The notes: a model not told the origin generated them from the sequence alone. DNA of 64,000 bases from an uncultured Pirellulaceae bacterium (GCA_938036435.1 CALHPU010000035.1:1-64000); one strand, 5' to 3'. Positions 50,015-60,699 are shown, counted from the stretch's first letter. Numbers and translations: made by a program.

Positions 50015-50458
50015 CTATCGCTCTATTAAATGCGTTTTGGCAAGGCAAATAGTTCTCGATTCTTACAACAGCCTGCCGTCGAGATGGGAGACGATATAGC
50101 ATTCGATGCGCCAACCTGACGAGGCGGTCGGATTTGCCGGCGCTTTTCAGGCGGTTGGATAGCGTGAAATGCCCGGATCGCTTGGTTGGCCACTTCGAGG
50201 GTTCATAGCCGTTGCCATTTACGTCGAGCGGGGCCCTGAAATCGTTGGACGCAAGTCGGTCGTCTCGGTCGCTGTCACACCACCTGATCGAGGTTGTAGC
50301 GACGCCCAATTGCAACGTTTTTGCCTCGGTTTGAAATGGGCAACCGAGCTCGTCTTATCAAGCAATTCGCTGCCGCGTGCTGACTAAGCTATTCAAGCTG
50401 ATCAAGCCGCTGAAAAAAAAGATAACGGCGGGCTGTCGTGGTTGAACCGCGGCTTGAA

Positions 50459-51103
50459 TTATCGGCCCGTCTTAGCGCCGCCGGTTCGCGATAGTGGTTT
50501 GCTCACAAAGGGACTTCCTTCGAGCAAGAACCGCCACTTAAAGTCAGCCGCTTTCGTGATTCCAATGCGTGTATCTGCCACGACATTGCAATTTGAGTCA
50601 CCATAGAATCCGTGAATAAAATCCGACCTTTCCTCAACGATACTCGTGCCGTGGAACTCCGGACCTATGCCTAAAGCCTGCGTTAGTTTACCCGGACCGG
50701 AACATAGATCCTTCAACCGCTGCTTATTTCGGCGGGTTTTCATTTCATCAATACCGACGATTGGTTCGATCGCTCGAATCAAAACAAACCCGTTGGAAGA
50801 CTCATGCTTCGTCAAGACGTTGAACAGCCAGTGGATCCCGTAATTGAGATAGGCGTAAATCGTGCCCGCCTGTTTGTCACGCACAAATTCGCGTGCCGCA
50901 TTACGGACAAAGGTGTGGCACGCTTCGTCACCAAATTCGGCATAGGCCTCAGTCTCGACCACGATCCCGCCCGCATTGTTCCAGCGAAACTCCGTTCCAA
51001 TCAGCTTGGTCGCGCAATCGACGGGCGTCTTTTGAAAGTCCGTTGCGATCCACCGACGGCCTTGGGGTGGATGAATTGGGTCTGTGGGTTTCGGCGCGGT
51101 CAT
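50459..51103 (-). CDS. 3-methyladenine DNA glycosylase (AAG/MPG family)
   Basis: 'IVVETEAYAEFGDEACHTF', 'GTIYAYLNYGIHWLFNVLT', 'LCSGPGKLTQALGIG'. Confidence 0.93.
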   Translation of the reverse strand: MTAPKPTDPIHPPQGRRWIATDFQKTPVDCATKLIGTEFRWNNAGGIVVETEAYAEFGDEACHTFVRNAAREFVRDKQAGTIYAYLNYGIHWLFNVLTKHESSNGFVLIRAIEPIVGIDEMKTRRNKQRLKDLCSGPGKLTQALGIGPEFHGTSIVEERSDFIHGFYGDSNCNVVADTRIGITKAADFKWRFLLEGSPFVSKPLSRTGGAKTGR

Positions 51104-51112
51104 GGTCTTGAG

Positions 51113-51409
51113 TCAGGAGTTGTTGCCTTTGAGGTCATTCCAAAAGTTTAGCGAGATGGAAATTCGGATGTGCCCTTTGGCGTCGAGCGGATCGACCTTT
51201 TTTCCAAACTGAGTTACCTTTACAAGACCTTCCTGTACCAGCAAAGCGGTAACTCTTCTTACGTCTGCCATCAACGGCCGCCAATCATCCGGATTTAACT
51301 TTCGGGACACCTCCGAAGGACAAAACGTTTTCTCGGGGCCGCGTGATTTGGCAAATTCCAAGATGCGATTTCGAATTTCTTTGTCCGATGCTGACTCGTT
51401 GGTGGTCAT
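51113..51409 (-). CDS. DUF3253 protein
   Basis: 'IRNRILEFAKSRGPEKTFCPSEVSRKLNPDDWRPLMADVRRVTALLVQEGLVKVTQFGKKVDP'. Confidence 0.82.
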   Translation of the reverse strand: MTTNESASDKEIRNRILEFAKSRGPEKTFCPSEVSRKLNPDDWRPLMADVRRVTALLVQEGLVKVTQFGKKVDPLDAKGHIRISISLNFWNDLKGNNS

Positions 51410-51467
51410 TGGCAATTCTAATGTGGCATGTGATGAACCTGCGTCCGGCAACCACTTTAATAGAACT

Positions 51468-52007
51468 CTACAGAGCTGATTCGATTGGCAAAATATTGGC
51501 GGCCGGATCTTTGATCTTCTCGTGCTCGCCCGGAACTTCCGTCGCAGCACCGACAAACACCGCTTTGGTCGCCTCGTAGATCAACGAAAATGCATCGTTG
51601 GCGACGTCCCAGTATTCGGCGAACGTTGGGGCGACTTGAATAAGAATCAATTCTGGATCGTCCTTGCCCGCTGGGTATCCGGTCTTGGCGGCCGGACTCC
51701 ACACCTGTTCAATCGTGGCTCGATCATCGGTTAAATTCGCAACTCCCGATACCGAAACAAACCGCATCGTCTCGGCGCAGGAAAAACTCACATTGACTTC
51801 GGAGTCCTTCATGATCTCCAGCACCTTGGCCGTGTCTCGATTGGTGAACAACCAAAGGGAATCATCCAGCCGTGACAAATGAACGCCCATCGGTCGGCTA
51901 CGAAGCGCACCGGTCTTCGATTGCGTCACTAACATCGCACGGTGAATTTGAAAGATGATGTCGTAGAGTTTTTCGATCTTCTCGTCACGTGATTTTTCAG
52001 ATGCCAT
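51468..52007 (-). CDS. Pyridoxamine 5'-phosphate oxidase-fold general stress protein (26-like)
   Basis: 'AMLVTQSKTGALRSRPMGVHLSRLDDSLWLFTNRDT...AEYWD'. Confidence 0.88.
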   Translation of the reverse strand: MASEKSRDEKIEKLYDIIFQIHRAMLVTQSKTGALRSRPMGVHLSRLDDSLWLFTNRDTAKVLEIMKDSEVNVSFSCAETMRFVSVSGVANLTDDRATIEQVWSPAAKTGYPAGKDDPELILIQVAPTFAEYWDVANDAFSLIYEATKAVFVGAATEVPGEHEKIKDPAANILPIESAL

Positions 52008-52195
52008 TTTGATCCTTCGGGTTGATGATTGAACATACGTGCGATGGTATCATCCATCATCGTCTTGAATCCGAGCGACAGTGACGTTTGCACTTTCAGC
52101 CCTAATGATCGCGCGTGCTATCAGCGTTACAACTTAACAATCGCAAGGCAGAAGACTCGATCGCTGCAAACGGTCAAGCTGTGAAAATAGCTCGA

Positions 52196-52477
52196 TCACG
52201 TGTCGATTTCGGCAGCGTCGACTGAGTACTGATACTTGTACTTTAAGAGCCCATCCTGCATTTCGAGCGAGTATATCGAAAGACTGGTCGGGTTAGATCC
52301 GGCGGCATCGCCCAAAGTGTCGGACATATCGGGGTCAATGGCATCGCGGCTGACGGGAATCGTAAGCAGTTCCGGAGTCTCGTCTGACCAACCCTGAATC
52401 CCGTCGAAGGGACCGCCGAAGAGCTCGACGTCGTAAATGAAGCCGCCTTCTCTATTCGTTTCGGTGTCACGCATCAT
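52196..52477 (-). CDS. Hypothetical protein
   Basis: 94 aa from MMRDTETNREGG; 'YDVELFGGPFDGIQGWSDETPELLTIPV'. Confidence 0.45.
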   Translation of the reverse strand: MMRDTETNREGGFIYDVELFGGPFDGIQGWSDETPELLTIPVSRDAIDPDMSDTLGDAAGSNPTSLSIYSLEMQDGLLKYKYQYSVDAAEIDT

Positions 52478-52787
52478 AGAATCCGTCCGAAAACAGTGGA
52501 AGTTCGCAATCAAGTTTGCCGCGTCAGATGGCAAACAACTATCTGCACAAAGTCCAAAACGCATATGGCGTGCCAATTGAAATTTGAAAGCAGGCGCGAA
52601 TCAAAACAAAATTGTTTCAATAGCGTATCCCGGTAATACCGCTTTGCGGATTAGTTTCGGTTGGTGACTTGGCGTGCGGGTGTGATCGTCAGTCAATCTC
52701 GCTGGAAGGCTGCCGCTCAACCAAAACACTCAATACCAGAGCGAACTTCATTCGGCGCGAAAAGTGACAGCACCCCCAATTGCGAAT

Positions 52788-53735
52788 CTATCCAAACAGC
52801 TTGGCGATAACACGATTGACTTGCTGGACATCCACGGGTTTGGTCAGGAAATCTGTGAACCCGGAGTCCATCGCTTTCTTAATGTCGTCAGTGCGACCGC
52901 TGCCGGTCATCGCCGGTTCAAAAGCGATCAGCAGGTAGCGTGTGCCGCCGTCTTCGCGTTGAAAGTGGTCGACCGTCAGCGTAAAACTTTGCTGGCCCAG
53001 CGAAGGACGCAAGGTCGCTTTGCCCCCTGTGTAGCGAACGGGTTTTTGATCGCGGATACAGTGCTGCACCGCCGCGCCGACGGGTGCTCTGAGGTCTGAG
53101 TGAATCATCGCGGTCAGTTGATCCGAATGACGACCCGTCTGAGGAACGAGAAAGTTTCCGCCTTTGCCGAAGGTGTGCAAAAGTCGCAACTGATTGACGA
53201 CCAAAAATCCAGCCGGCAACAATCGTCCCAACAACGAATCATAGGCCTCCTGCAAACGGGGCTCGGACAGTCGAGTCGTCGGTCGATCGGAAATCAGAAC
53301 ATCAGCAATTTTTTTCTGACCAAACTTGCCGAACGACGTCGGCGGTGGAATCGTCTTTTGAGAAGCCAGCTGCACATCCCGCAGCTTGCGAAACAGCCGC
53401 CACGTTTTGCTGACCGCTTCGAATTCATCCTCCAACTCGCCCAGCGATTCGTTGGAGCCGAGAAAAAGAAACCCGACGGCGTTAAGCGCGAAATGAAACA
53501 AAGACAGGACTTTATTTTTTGCGTTGTCTTGCAAGTAGATCAACAAATTCCGACAGGTAATCAGATCCATTCGAGTGAACGGAGCGTCGGTCATCAGGTT
53601 GTGCCGCACGAACACGATCTGCTGCCTCAAGCTGGCGATGACCTGATAGTCATCCTTGGTTCGGACGAAGTACTTGTCCAGCAAGTCGCTGGGCACCGAG
53701 CGAACGGCTTCGGCCGAAATGAAACCCGCCGACGA
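52788..53735 (-). pseudogene. Fragment: C-terminal half of CheR + PAS-like region + tail of a REC domain
   Basis: 'AGFISAEAVRSVPSDLLDKYFVRTKDDYQV...VRHNLMTDAPFTRMDLITCRNLLIYLQDNAKNKVLSLFHFALNAVGFLFLGSNESLG' then 'YLLIAFEP' joined directly to 'MTGSGRTDDIKKAMDSGFTDFLTKPVD'. Confidence 0.85.
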
Positions 53736-54801
53736 GAATCATGTTGACGAACAGGCAACTACTGAAACGAGCCGAAAAAAATCCTCCTTTCCCGTGATCG
53801 GAATCGGTGCGTCGGCCGGAGGATTGGAATCGCTGGAGCAACTGTTCAGCGAACTTTCTGACGAGAGCCACGCGGCCTTTGTTGTCGCCCAGCACCTTTT
53901 GCCGGACTTCAAAAGTATGATGGACGAAATCCTTTGTCGCCGCACAAAGCTGAACGTCAGCCGCATCGAAGACGGCATGAAGATGGAGCCGCAAACCGTC
54001 TACCTGATTCCGCCTAAAGCCGATTTGGAACTTGAGGGCGAGCGGTTTTATCTGCGCGAACGCGACGTCGTCAACGGCGTCAGTCATCCGATCGACCGAT
54101 TCTTCACGTCGCTGGCCCACAGCCGCGGAGCATCCTGCGCAGCGCTGGTTTGTTCGGGCAGTGGCAGCGACGGCAGTCGCGGAATCCGTGATGTCTGCGA
54201 AGAAGGCGGCATGGTCTTGGTCGAAGATCCCGAATCAGCACGATTCGATGGCATGCCCCGCAGCGCGGTCGATTCCGGCATCGTTGACTTCGTCGCGCCG
54301 ATCCGCCAACTGGCGATCTGGCTGGGCCGCTTCATTGAATCCTTCAACGACAACACCTTGATGACGCACACTGCCGCCGGCCTTGAAGAAGCCACGCAGG
54401 AATATTCCGGCCCCAAGGCGGTGACTGAAATCCTGCGCAACGAGTACGGGATCGACTTTCTGCAATACAAACCCAACATGATTTTGCGTCGCATCGAACG
54501 AAGACTGCAACTGATGCACTTCAGTACGATGGACGAATACGTTCGACAGCTCAAAGATGATCCCGACGAACTGAATCAGCTTTACCGCGATCTGTTGATC
54601 GGCGTTACGCGTTTCTTCCGCGACAATGAAGCCTTCGAATCGCTTTCGGATAACGTGCTTGGCGAGCTGGTCGAAGCGACGCGCGGTCGAACGTTTCGTG
54701 TCTGGACGCCGGGCTGTGCGACGGGCGAAGAAGCCTACTCGCTGACCATTTTGATTTCAGAAGCGTTCGACAGGGCGGTCTTGGAATCGGTCTCGCATTA
54801 G
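53719..54801 (+). pseudogene. Fragment: CheB methylesterase domain + N-terminal half of CheR
   Basis: 'FPVIGIGASAGGLESLEQLFSEL', 'VCSGSGSDGSRGI', 'YGIDFLQYKPNMILRRIERRL', 'GVTRFFRDNEAF', 'VWTPGCATGEEAYSLTILISEAFDR' then out of frame. Confidence 0.88.
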
Positions 54802-55319
54802 CCAAGATGCTAATGGAACAACATGGAGGCGATATCACGGCCGACAGTGAGGGAATTGGAAAAGGTTCGACATTCTCAATTTCGTTGCCCTTGGTTCCTA
54901 TGCCTGAGACGGGTGTGAACAACGCGGATTCTGCTGACACAATTCCTTTCTCCGCCAAAACTTTAAACATAGTTTTGGTGGAAGATGATGACGACGCTCG
55001 GTTGACGATGCAGGAACTGCTGCGTCTAGACGGTCACAAAGTGATTACCGCCGCTGACGGGCTTGAGGGTTTGGCAGCAATCGCCGACAATTCGCCCGAC
55101 TTCGCTCTGGTCGACCTTTCGATGCCCGGGCTCAGTGGTTTTGAACTTGCCGAACAACTTTTTAAACAGCATCGCGAGTGCAAATTGATCGCGCTTACCG
55201 GTCATGGCCAGCATCAGGATCGCGAGAAGACTTCTCAGGCCGGCTTCTCAGGCCATCTGGTCAAACCGATTGACACTGCTGAACTGCAAAGTTTAATGCA
55301 CCAGCTAAACAATGAGTGA
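54782..55319 (+). pseudogene. Fragment: histidine-kinase G2-box tail + receiver domain
   Basis: In frame 'GGLGIGLALAKMLMEQHGGDITADSEGIGKGSTFSISLPL' begins ~54773, +2 relative to the CheR frame; then REC 'IVLVEDDDDARLTMQELL...ALVDLSMPGLSGFELA...LVKPIDTAEL'. Confidence 0.87.
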
Positions 55320-55549
55320 CGCTTATGGGACGACGGCATCTTCCTGTCAGCAAGCGGCAACCCGCAAGTGATTCAGGGCTGACGGGCTAGATATTGCGGG
55401 CCGATAATTTCTGCTGTTAACGTCAAAGTTAATGGCCGTAATATGGTGGGTTTGAGCGAGTCTCCGCTCGTCCTCCGATGAGACTCTTTTCGCAAATCGG
55501 TCTTCCTTAACTCGATTGCTAACGCTTCATTATAAATCAAAGGGTCGCA

Positions 55550-56923
55550 CTATTCCTTATTCCGCACGTGAATCAGTTTTTTGTTGACGAACTCCATGAT
55601 TCCCAATTTTGAAAGCTCACGCCCGTAACCTGAATTTTTAATTCCACCAAACGGAAGTTCGGCCTGCGAATTCGTTGGCTGGTTGATGAAAACCATCCCA
55701 GTATCAATCTGCTCGGCCACTTTTCGACCGCGTTCGATGTCAGCGGTGTGAACGGATCCCCCCAATCCGTACGACGAATCGTTTGCCAATTTGATTGCTG
55801 CCTGTTCGTCTTTGACAACGTAAACACTTGCGACAGGCCCAAACAATTCCTGGTCGTAGGTCGGCATGTCCTCGGTGATGTCCGTTAAGATCGTTGGATT
55901 GAAGTAAGCTCCGGAGCGGTCTGGCCGGTCGCCGCCGAGAACAACCGTTGCACCGGCGTTGACGGACGCCTGTACCTTCTCAAGTAAGTCGACGGCGGCC
56001 CCCTCTGATGAGAGCGGCCCAACGTCGGTGTCCTCGTCCATTGGATCGCCTAACTGCATTTCCGACATCGCGGCTGTGAATTGTTCAAGGAACTTTTCAG
56101 CGATCGCTTCGACGATGATGAACCGTTTGGCTGCAACGCAAGACTGACCCGTGTTTACCATGCGACCCTTGATCGCCATCTTGATCACGTGTTCGAGGTC
56201 GGCGTCTTCGAGGACGATGAACGCGTCGTTGCCACCAAGCTCTAGCACAGACCGCTTCAAGTTCTTGCCAGCCAATCCGGCAACGGCGGCGCCCGCTTTC
56301 TCGCTTCCGGTGAGCGAAACGCCTTGGACGCGTTTATCGGAAACGATCACTTTAACAAACTCGTTGGGAATGAATAGATTTTGGAACACGCCATCAGGCA
56401 GTCCCGAGTCTTGAAACAAAGTTTGAATCGCGTTGGCGCATTGCGGCACGTTACCAGCGTGTTTCAGCAGCGCAGTGTTCCCCGCCATGATGTTGGGGAC
56501 GGCATAACGGACGACTTGATAGAAGGGGAAATTCCAAGGCATCACGCCCATCAAGACACCGATGGGTGTGTATTGAATGTAAGCCTCGGCTCCGTCAACT
56601 TCCATGTCATGATCCGCGAGAAACTCATCCGCACCATTTGCGTAGAACTCGCAGATCTCTGCACAAAATTCGATCTCCTTCTTCGCTTCGGAAATCCGCT
56701 TGCCCATCTCAAGCGTAATCAATTTAGCGAATTCATCGCGCCGATCACGGAGTCGTTTTGCAAAATCCAGAATGATCGCTTTTCGCTCATCAAACGACGT
56801 TCGCCGCCAAGACTCAAACGCTGTGTGTGCCTTGTCGACGGCAGCGATCGCGTCCTCTCTCGATAGCGACTCAAACGTCTCAACGGTTTCGTTAGTGGCT
56901 GGGTTGACTGTTTCGAAGCCCAT
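55550..56923 (-). CDS. NAD(P)-dependent succinate-semialdehyde/aldehyde dehydrogenase
   Basis: 'GVMPWNFPFYQVVRYAVPNIMAGNTALLKHA', 'LELGGNDAFIV', 'NTGQSCVAAKR', 'ELFGPVASVY', 'PFGGIKNSGYGRELSKLGIMEFVNKK'. Confidence 0.96.
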   Translation of the reverse strand: MGFETVNPATNETVETFESLSREDAIAAVDKAHTAFESWRRTSFDERKAIILDFAKRLRDRRDEFAKLITLEMGKRISEAKKEIEFCAEICEFYANGADEFLADHDMEVDGAEAYIQYTPIGVLMGVMPWNFPFYQVVRYAVPNIMAGNTALLKHAGNVPQCANAIQTLFQDSGLPDGVFQNLFIPNEFVKVIVSDKRVQGVSLTGSEKAGAAVAGLAGKNLKRSVLELGGNDAFIVLEDADLEHVIKMAIKGRMVNTGQSCVAAKRFIIVEAIAEKFLEQFTAAMSEMQLGDPMDEDTDVGPLSSEGAAVDLLEKVQASVNAGATVVLGGDRPDRSGAYFNPTILTDITEDMPTYDQELFGPVASVYVVKDEQAAIKLANDSSYGLGGSVHTADIERGRKVAEQIDTGMVFINQPTNSQAELPFGGIKNSGYGRELSKLGIMEFVNKKLIHVRNKE

Positions 56924-57080
56924 TTTTAGGTTTGCTTTCCGGGTTGATTAATGTTTCTTAAATTTGCCGTGAAGATATTGAATTGCAGTTTTTAGGTCGA
57001 CTGCGGATTGTTTGGAGTGCAATTGCTGCGCCAATTTACTTGATGTCTCCTATCGTCTGTTACTCGCGCTGCCTCAAACT

Positions 57081-57936
57081 TCAGTTCGACGCTCCGCCAT
57101 CGCAGCGGATGTGTTGACCGGTCACCCAGCCAGATTCTTGGCTGATTAAAAACGCGACCACGCCGGCGATGTCCTCGGGCTGACCGAGTCGTTTAAACGG
57201 CGACAGTTCGCGAAAGAACTCTTTGCGTTCGGGCGGGCTGTCTTCGAAGGCTCCGGGTTCGGTCGCGCCTGGGCGCGCCGAGTTGATTGAACTTTTGCGA
57301 TGTCGCCCAACTCGTGCGACATCGCGACCAGCATCGTGTCGATGCCCGCCTTGCAAGCCTAATAAACTCCCGATCCTTCTCGCGGTCGCTCGCCCAATTG
57401 AGACGATACGAAAACGATCTCCCCCCCTCGGACACGGTTTTGGCGGCTTGGCGAATGATTAGAAACGAGCCGACTAGATTGATGTCGAACAGTTTTTGAA
57501 AGTCTTCCAAACTGGTTTCTTCGATCGCTCCAAAACCCGAAACGCCCGCGTTGGCGACGACGGCGTCAATCGAACCGAACTTGTCGATCGCTTGCTTGAA
57601 CAAAACCGCGACGTCCTTTTCGTTCGATAGATTCGCTTTCACGGCGATCGCAGATGTCCCGGCGTTCTTAAGTTCTTCCACCGTTTCGTTGGCCGCTTCG
57701 TCGTTGGAGTGATAATGAACGACCACGTTCCAGTCCTGTCCCAATCGCCGGCAGATGCCGCCGCCAATGCCACCCGATCCACCCGTCACGATCACAGTTT
57801 TCGATTCTTCAGCCACAGTTGATAAGTTCCTTCGATTTAGTTTTGTTCTGTTCGGTTTAGTTTCATCACGTTGCAACGAGGCAAGTACTTTTGAAACGCT
57901 GCCGCGATTATTTTTGTTCGATGTTCGACCGCGCAT
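57081..57936 (-). pseudogene. SDR family oxidoreductase with two frameshifts and one nonsense codon
   Basis: 'TVIVTGGSGGIGGGICRRLGQDWNVVVHYHS' in frame 1; 'GEIVFVSSQLGERPREGSGVY*ACKAGIDTMLVAMSHELGDIAKV' in frame 2; 'INSARPGATEPGAFEDSPPERKEFFRELSPFKRLGQPEDIAGVVAFLISQESGWVTGQHIRCDGGASN' in frame 3. Confidence 0.9.
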
Positions 57937-58261
57937 GACCCAAGTTCAGTCCGATGACCAACTCCGTAATCGGAATCACGTAAGCCATCGGCGTGACCAT
58001 GAACATCGGCAATAACGATTCGGCGAACTCGGTCTCCATGCCTTTGACGAACCCGCCCAAACTAGGCATGCGGACAACGCCATGGAAAAACAAATTGACG
58101 CCCAACCCAACTCTGGCAATCAAAAACCCAAGCTCATGATTCGCTAACCCAAACGTTCGATCGACGTTGGCGGAGGTAGGGGTAGTCTCGGAGTTCAACG
58201 TTCTTCCTTCGTCTGTGTTGATTTTCGCAGTCGCAATATTCATTGATCGCTTGACGACCAA
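57908..58261 (-). pseudogene. DoxX-like membrane protein, truncated
   Basis: 'LGFLIARVGLGVNLFFHGVVRMPSLGGFVKGMETEFAESLLPMFMVTPMAYVIPITELVIGL' then early stop; last TM helices missing. Confidence 0.65.
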
Positions 58262-58478
58262 GATGATGTCACTGCAAAAGCTGGACCAGTTGATTTGGAC
58301 GACGCCGCATGAGTTGCTTTTATCGTTCTCCCTATGACGAATGTTCGAATCGCAACAGCTTCAACGTCTGTTGGCCCAAGGTTTGCTAGAACTGGCATCG
58401 TTAACAGTGCTCGTAGAAACCACGCCAAGCCATTTCAAACCCAAACTAGATCCAACCGCCCCCCTCACGGAAGCCGCA

Positions 58479-59318
58479 ATGACAAACCAAAAACCGTCCT
58501 CTGACCAACAACCACCCTCGAATCGAAGAAACTTTATGACCAAAATCATCGCCGCAAGTGTCGCTACGGGTGCAGTCGCTCAAGGATCCAAAGCTCACGC
58601 CGCCACGAACGCTCAACCCGCTCGGGCAGCAAACGGTGCTCGGCCCAAGGTCATTTTTCTCGACGTCAACGAAACCTTGCTCGACCTTGCTCCGCTCAAG
58701 AAAACCGTCGGCGATGCGTTGGGCGGTAAAAGCGAACTGCTGCCGCTGTGGTTCAAAACGATGCTGCACTATTCTTTGGTCGCCACCGTAGCCGACCGCT
58801 ACGAGCACTTTACGACCATCGGAGCCGCGGCGTTGCAGATGGTCGCCAAGAACAACGACATTGAAATCAGCACCGCGGACGCCGACAAAGCGATCGAGCC
58901 GATTCGTTCGCTTTCGCCGCATCCGGATGTCGAACCGGCGTTGAAAAAGCTTGCCGATTCCGGCATCAAATTGGTGACGCTAACGAATTCTTCCAGCAAG
59001 GGCGTCGAGCAACAGATGAAGAATTCGGGACTGCAACAGTATTTGACCGACCGTTTCAGCATCGAGGAACTGGGCATCTACAAACCTGATTCACACGTCT
59101 ACCGCTGGGCCGCTCGCAAGATGGATGAAGACATCGGCGACTGCATGTTGGTCGCGGCTCATGGCTGGGACATTGCCGGCGCGTTGTGGGCTGGCATGCG
59201 AGGAGCTTTCCTGTCGCGGCCCGGGGCTCAGCTGTATCGGCTTGCTCCCGAGCCGGAGATTTCCGAACCAACGCTCGAAGAAGCCGCAGCAAAGATTCTC
59301 GCGTTGACAGGAAAATAG
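58479..59318 (+). CDS. Haloacid dehalogenase type II (HAD), putative Tat-type signal
   Basis: 'RRNFMTKIIAASVATGAVAQG' leader; 'VIFLDVNETLLDLAPLKKTVG', 'LVTLTNSSSKGVEQQMKNSGL', 'MLVAAHGWDIAGALWAGMRGAFLSRPG'. Confidence 0.88.
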   Translation: MTNQKPSSDQQPPSNRRNFMTKIIAASVATGAVAQGSKAHAATNAQPARAANGARPKVIFLDVNETLLDLAPLKKTVGDALGGKSELLPLWFKTMLHYSLVATVADRYEHFTTIGAAALQMVAKNNDIEISTADADKAIEPIRSLSPHPDVEPALKKLADSGIKLVTLTNSSSKGVEQQMKNSGLQQYLTDRFSIEELGIYKPDSHVYRWAARKMDEDIGDCMLVAAHGWDIAGALWAGMRGAFLSRPGAQLYRLAPEPEISEPTLEEAAAKILALTGK

Positions 59319-60095
59319 ACTCCGCCGCATTGGCAATCGAATTCAATCGAGGCGTGCCAGCTCTCCATTACAAGGCTGTTATGCGCTTCGACCGTCACGT
59401 GTCATCGTCCTTGTCACGCTTGCGATTCTCTTGTGATTCTAGCGGTCTGGCTAAATACGCTCAGACCTCGCAGGCCTCACATTACCCGCAGCCGTTTCAC
59501 TCGGCGGCAAATTTCGCAACCACAGACAGGTCGAGTTGACCCCATGGTGGTTGTCGAGCCGCCACCTGCTTCCGCAATTTCAACTCATTCTTCGCTCGGC
59601 AAATCAATTTGACCGTTAAACGCTGGGCTGACCGAGGATTTCGAAGTCAATCAAGCGTGTGGTGCTATACACCTTGAAACGGAATTTATCTGTTGGCTCG
59701 CCTTTTGCATTCACAGCAATTAGCTCAACGAAAGTGCAACAGCAAGTGCGCAAGCGGCCAAGTCGCTGACGGGGGCTTTGTGAGCAAACTGCAAAAACGA
59801 CTAGCAACCAAATGTAGCTGAACAAGATTTCACCAGAAAAAAATTCCCCTCTGCTCCGTCGAACCGTAATCACGAGCGAAGACTAAACACAACTAAAAAG
59901 ATTTCTCAGCGTGATCTACGAAACGCAACCACAGCACGAAACCGACACGCCTTTCAAAACTAAAAACACAATTGACTTCCAAGGCACGAACTTAACGACG
60001 ACGAGACAACTGAATCAAACGGCTTGCGATCGACCAGCGATCGTGCCAACCTCTGCAGCGACGTTTCGTTCTTCAACATCGCTCGGCGGTGTCAA

Positions 60096-60614
60096 ATGAA
60101 ACGTGACACCATCATCAAGTACGGTGCTGACGCCGTTATCGCGATCAGCGTCCTGCTGCTGATGCGAGCCCTGCCAATGCAGGCCATGTCTGAGTCGCTT
60201 AAAGAATGGATCGAAACGTTGGGCGTCTTTGGCCCAGTCATCTTTGCTCTTATCTACGTCGTCGCCGCGGTATGTCTCGTCCCGGGTTCGACCCTGACGT
60301 TGCTCGCCGGAGCAGTGTTTGGACTGGGCATCGGATTCGTCACCGTCTCGGTTGGATCAGTCGCCGCGGCAGCCGTTTCATTTTTGATTGCTCGTTACGT
60401 CGCTCGATCCAAAGTCGAATCGGTTGCCAAATCGAACAAGAAATTCGCCGCCATCGACGCAGCGATCTCTGAAGGCGGCTGGAAGATCGTTGGGCTACTT
60501 CGCCTGTCACCGGTCGTCCCCTTCAACTTGCAAAACTACCTGTTCGGCCTGACCGCCCAAGTCGAAAACGGAAAATCGATGGAAATCAATTTTGATTCGG
60601 CCGACTTCGAGTAG
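60096..60614 (+). pseudogene. TVP38/TMEM64 (VTT-domain) membrane protein, C-terminally truncated
   Basis: 'LVPGSTLTLLAGAVFGLGIGFVTVSVGSVAAAAVSFLIARYVAR', 'GLLRLSPVVPFNLQNYLFGLTA' then unrelated 'QVENGKSMEINFDSADFE*'; remaining TM region lost. Confidence 0.72.
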
Positions 60615-60699
60615 TAGCTTGCTCAAGATTGCGGAAAACTTGTTCAAGCACACAGGCCCTTAACCATCACACGTTAAGAGCAAGTGAAATCGAGAGTTG

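Noticed and set aside
53100-53747. 215-aa plus-strand ORF
   Set aside because: Antisense to the CheR C-terminal fragment, which has clear family motifs
59616-59873. 85-aa minus ORF
   Set aside because: C-terminal half looks weakly protein-like, but no family is recognisable and context is intergenic
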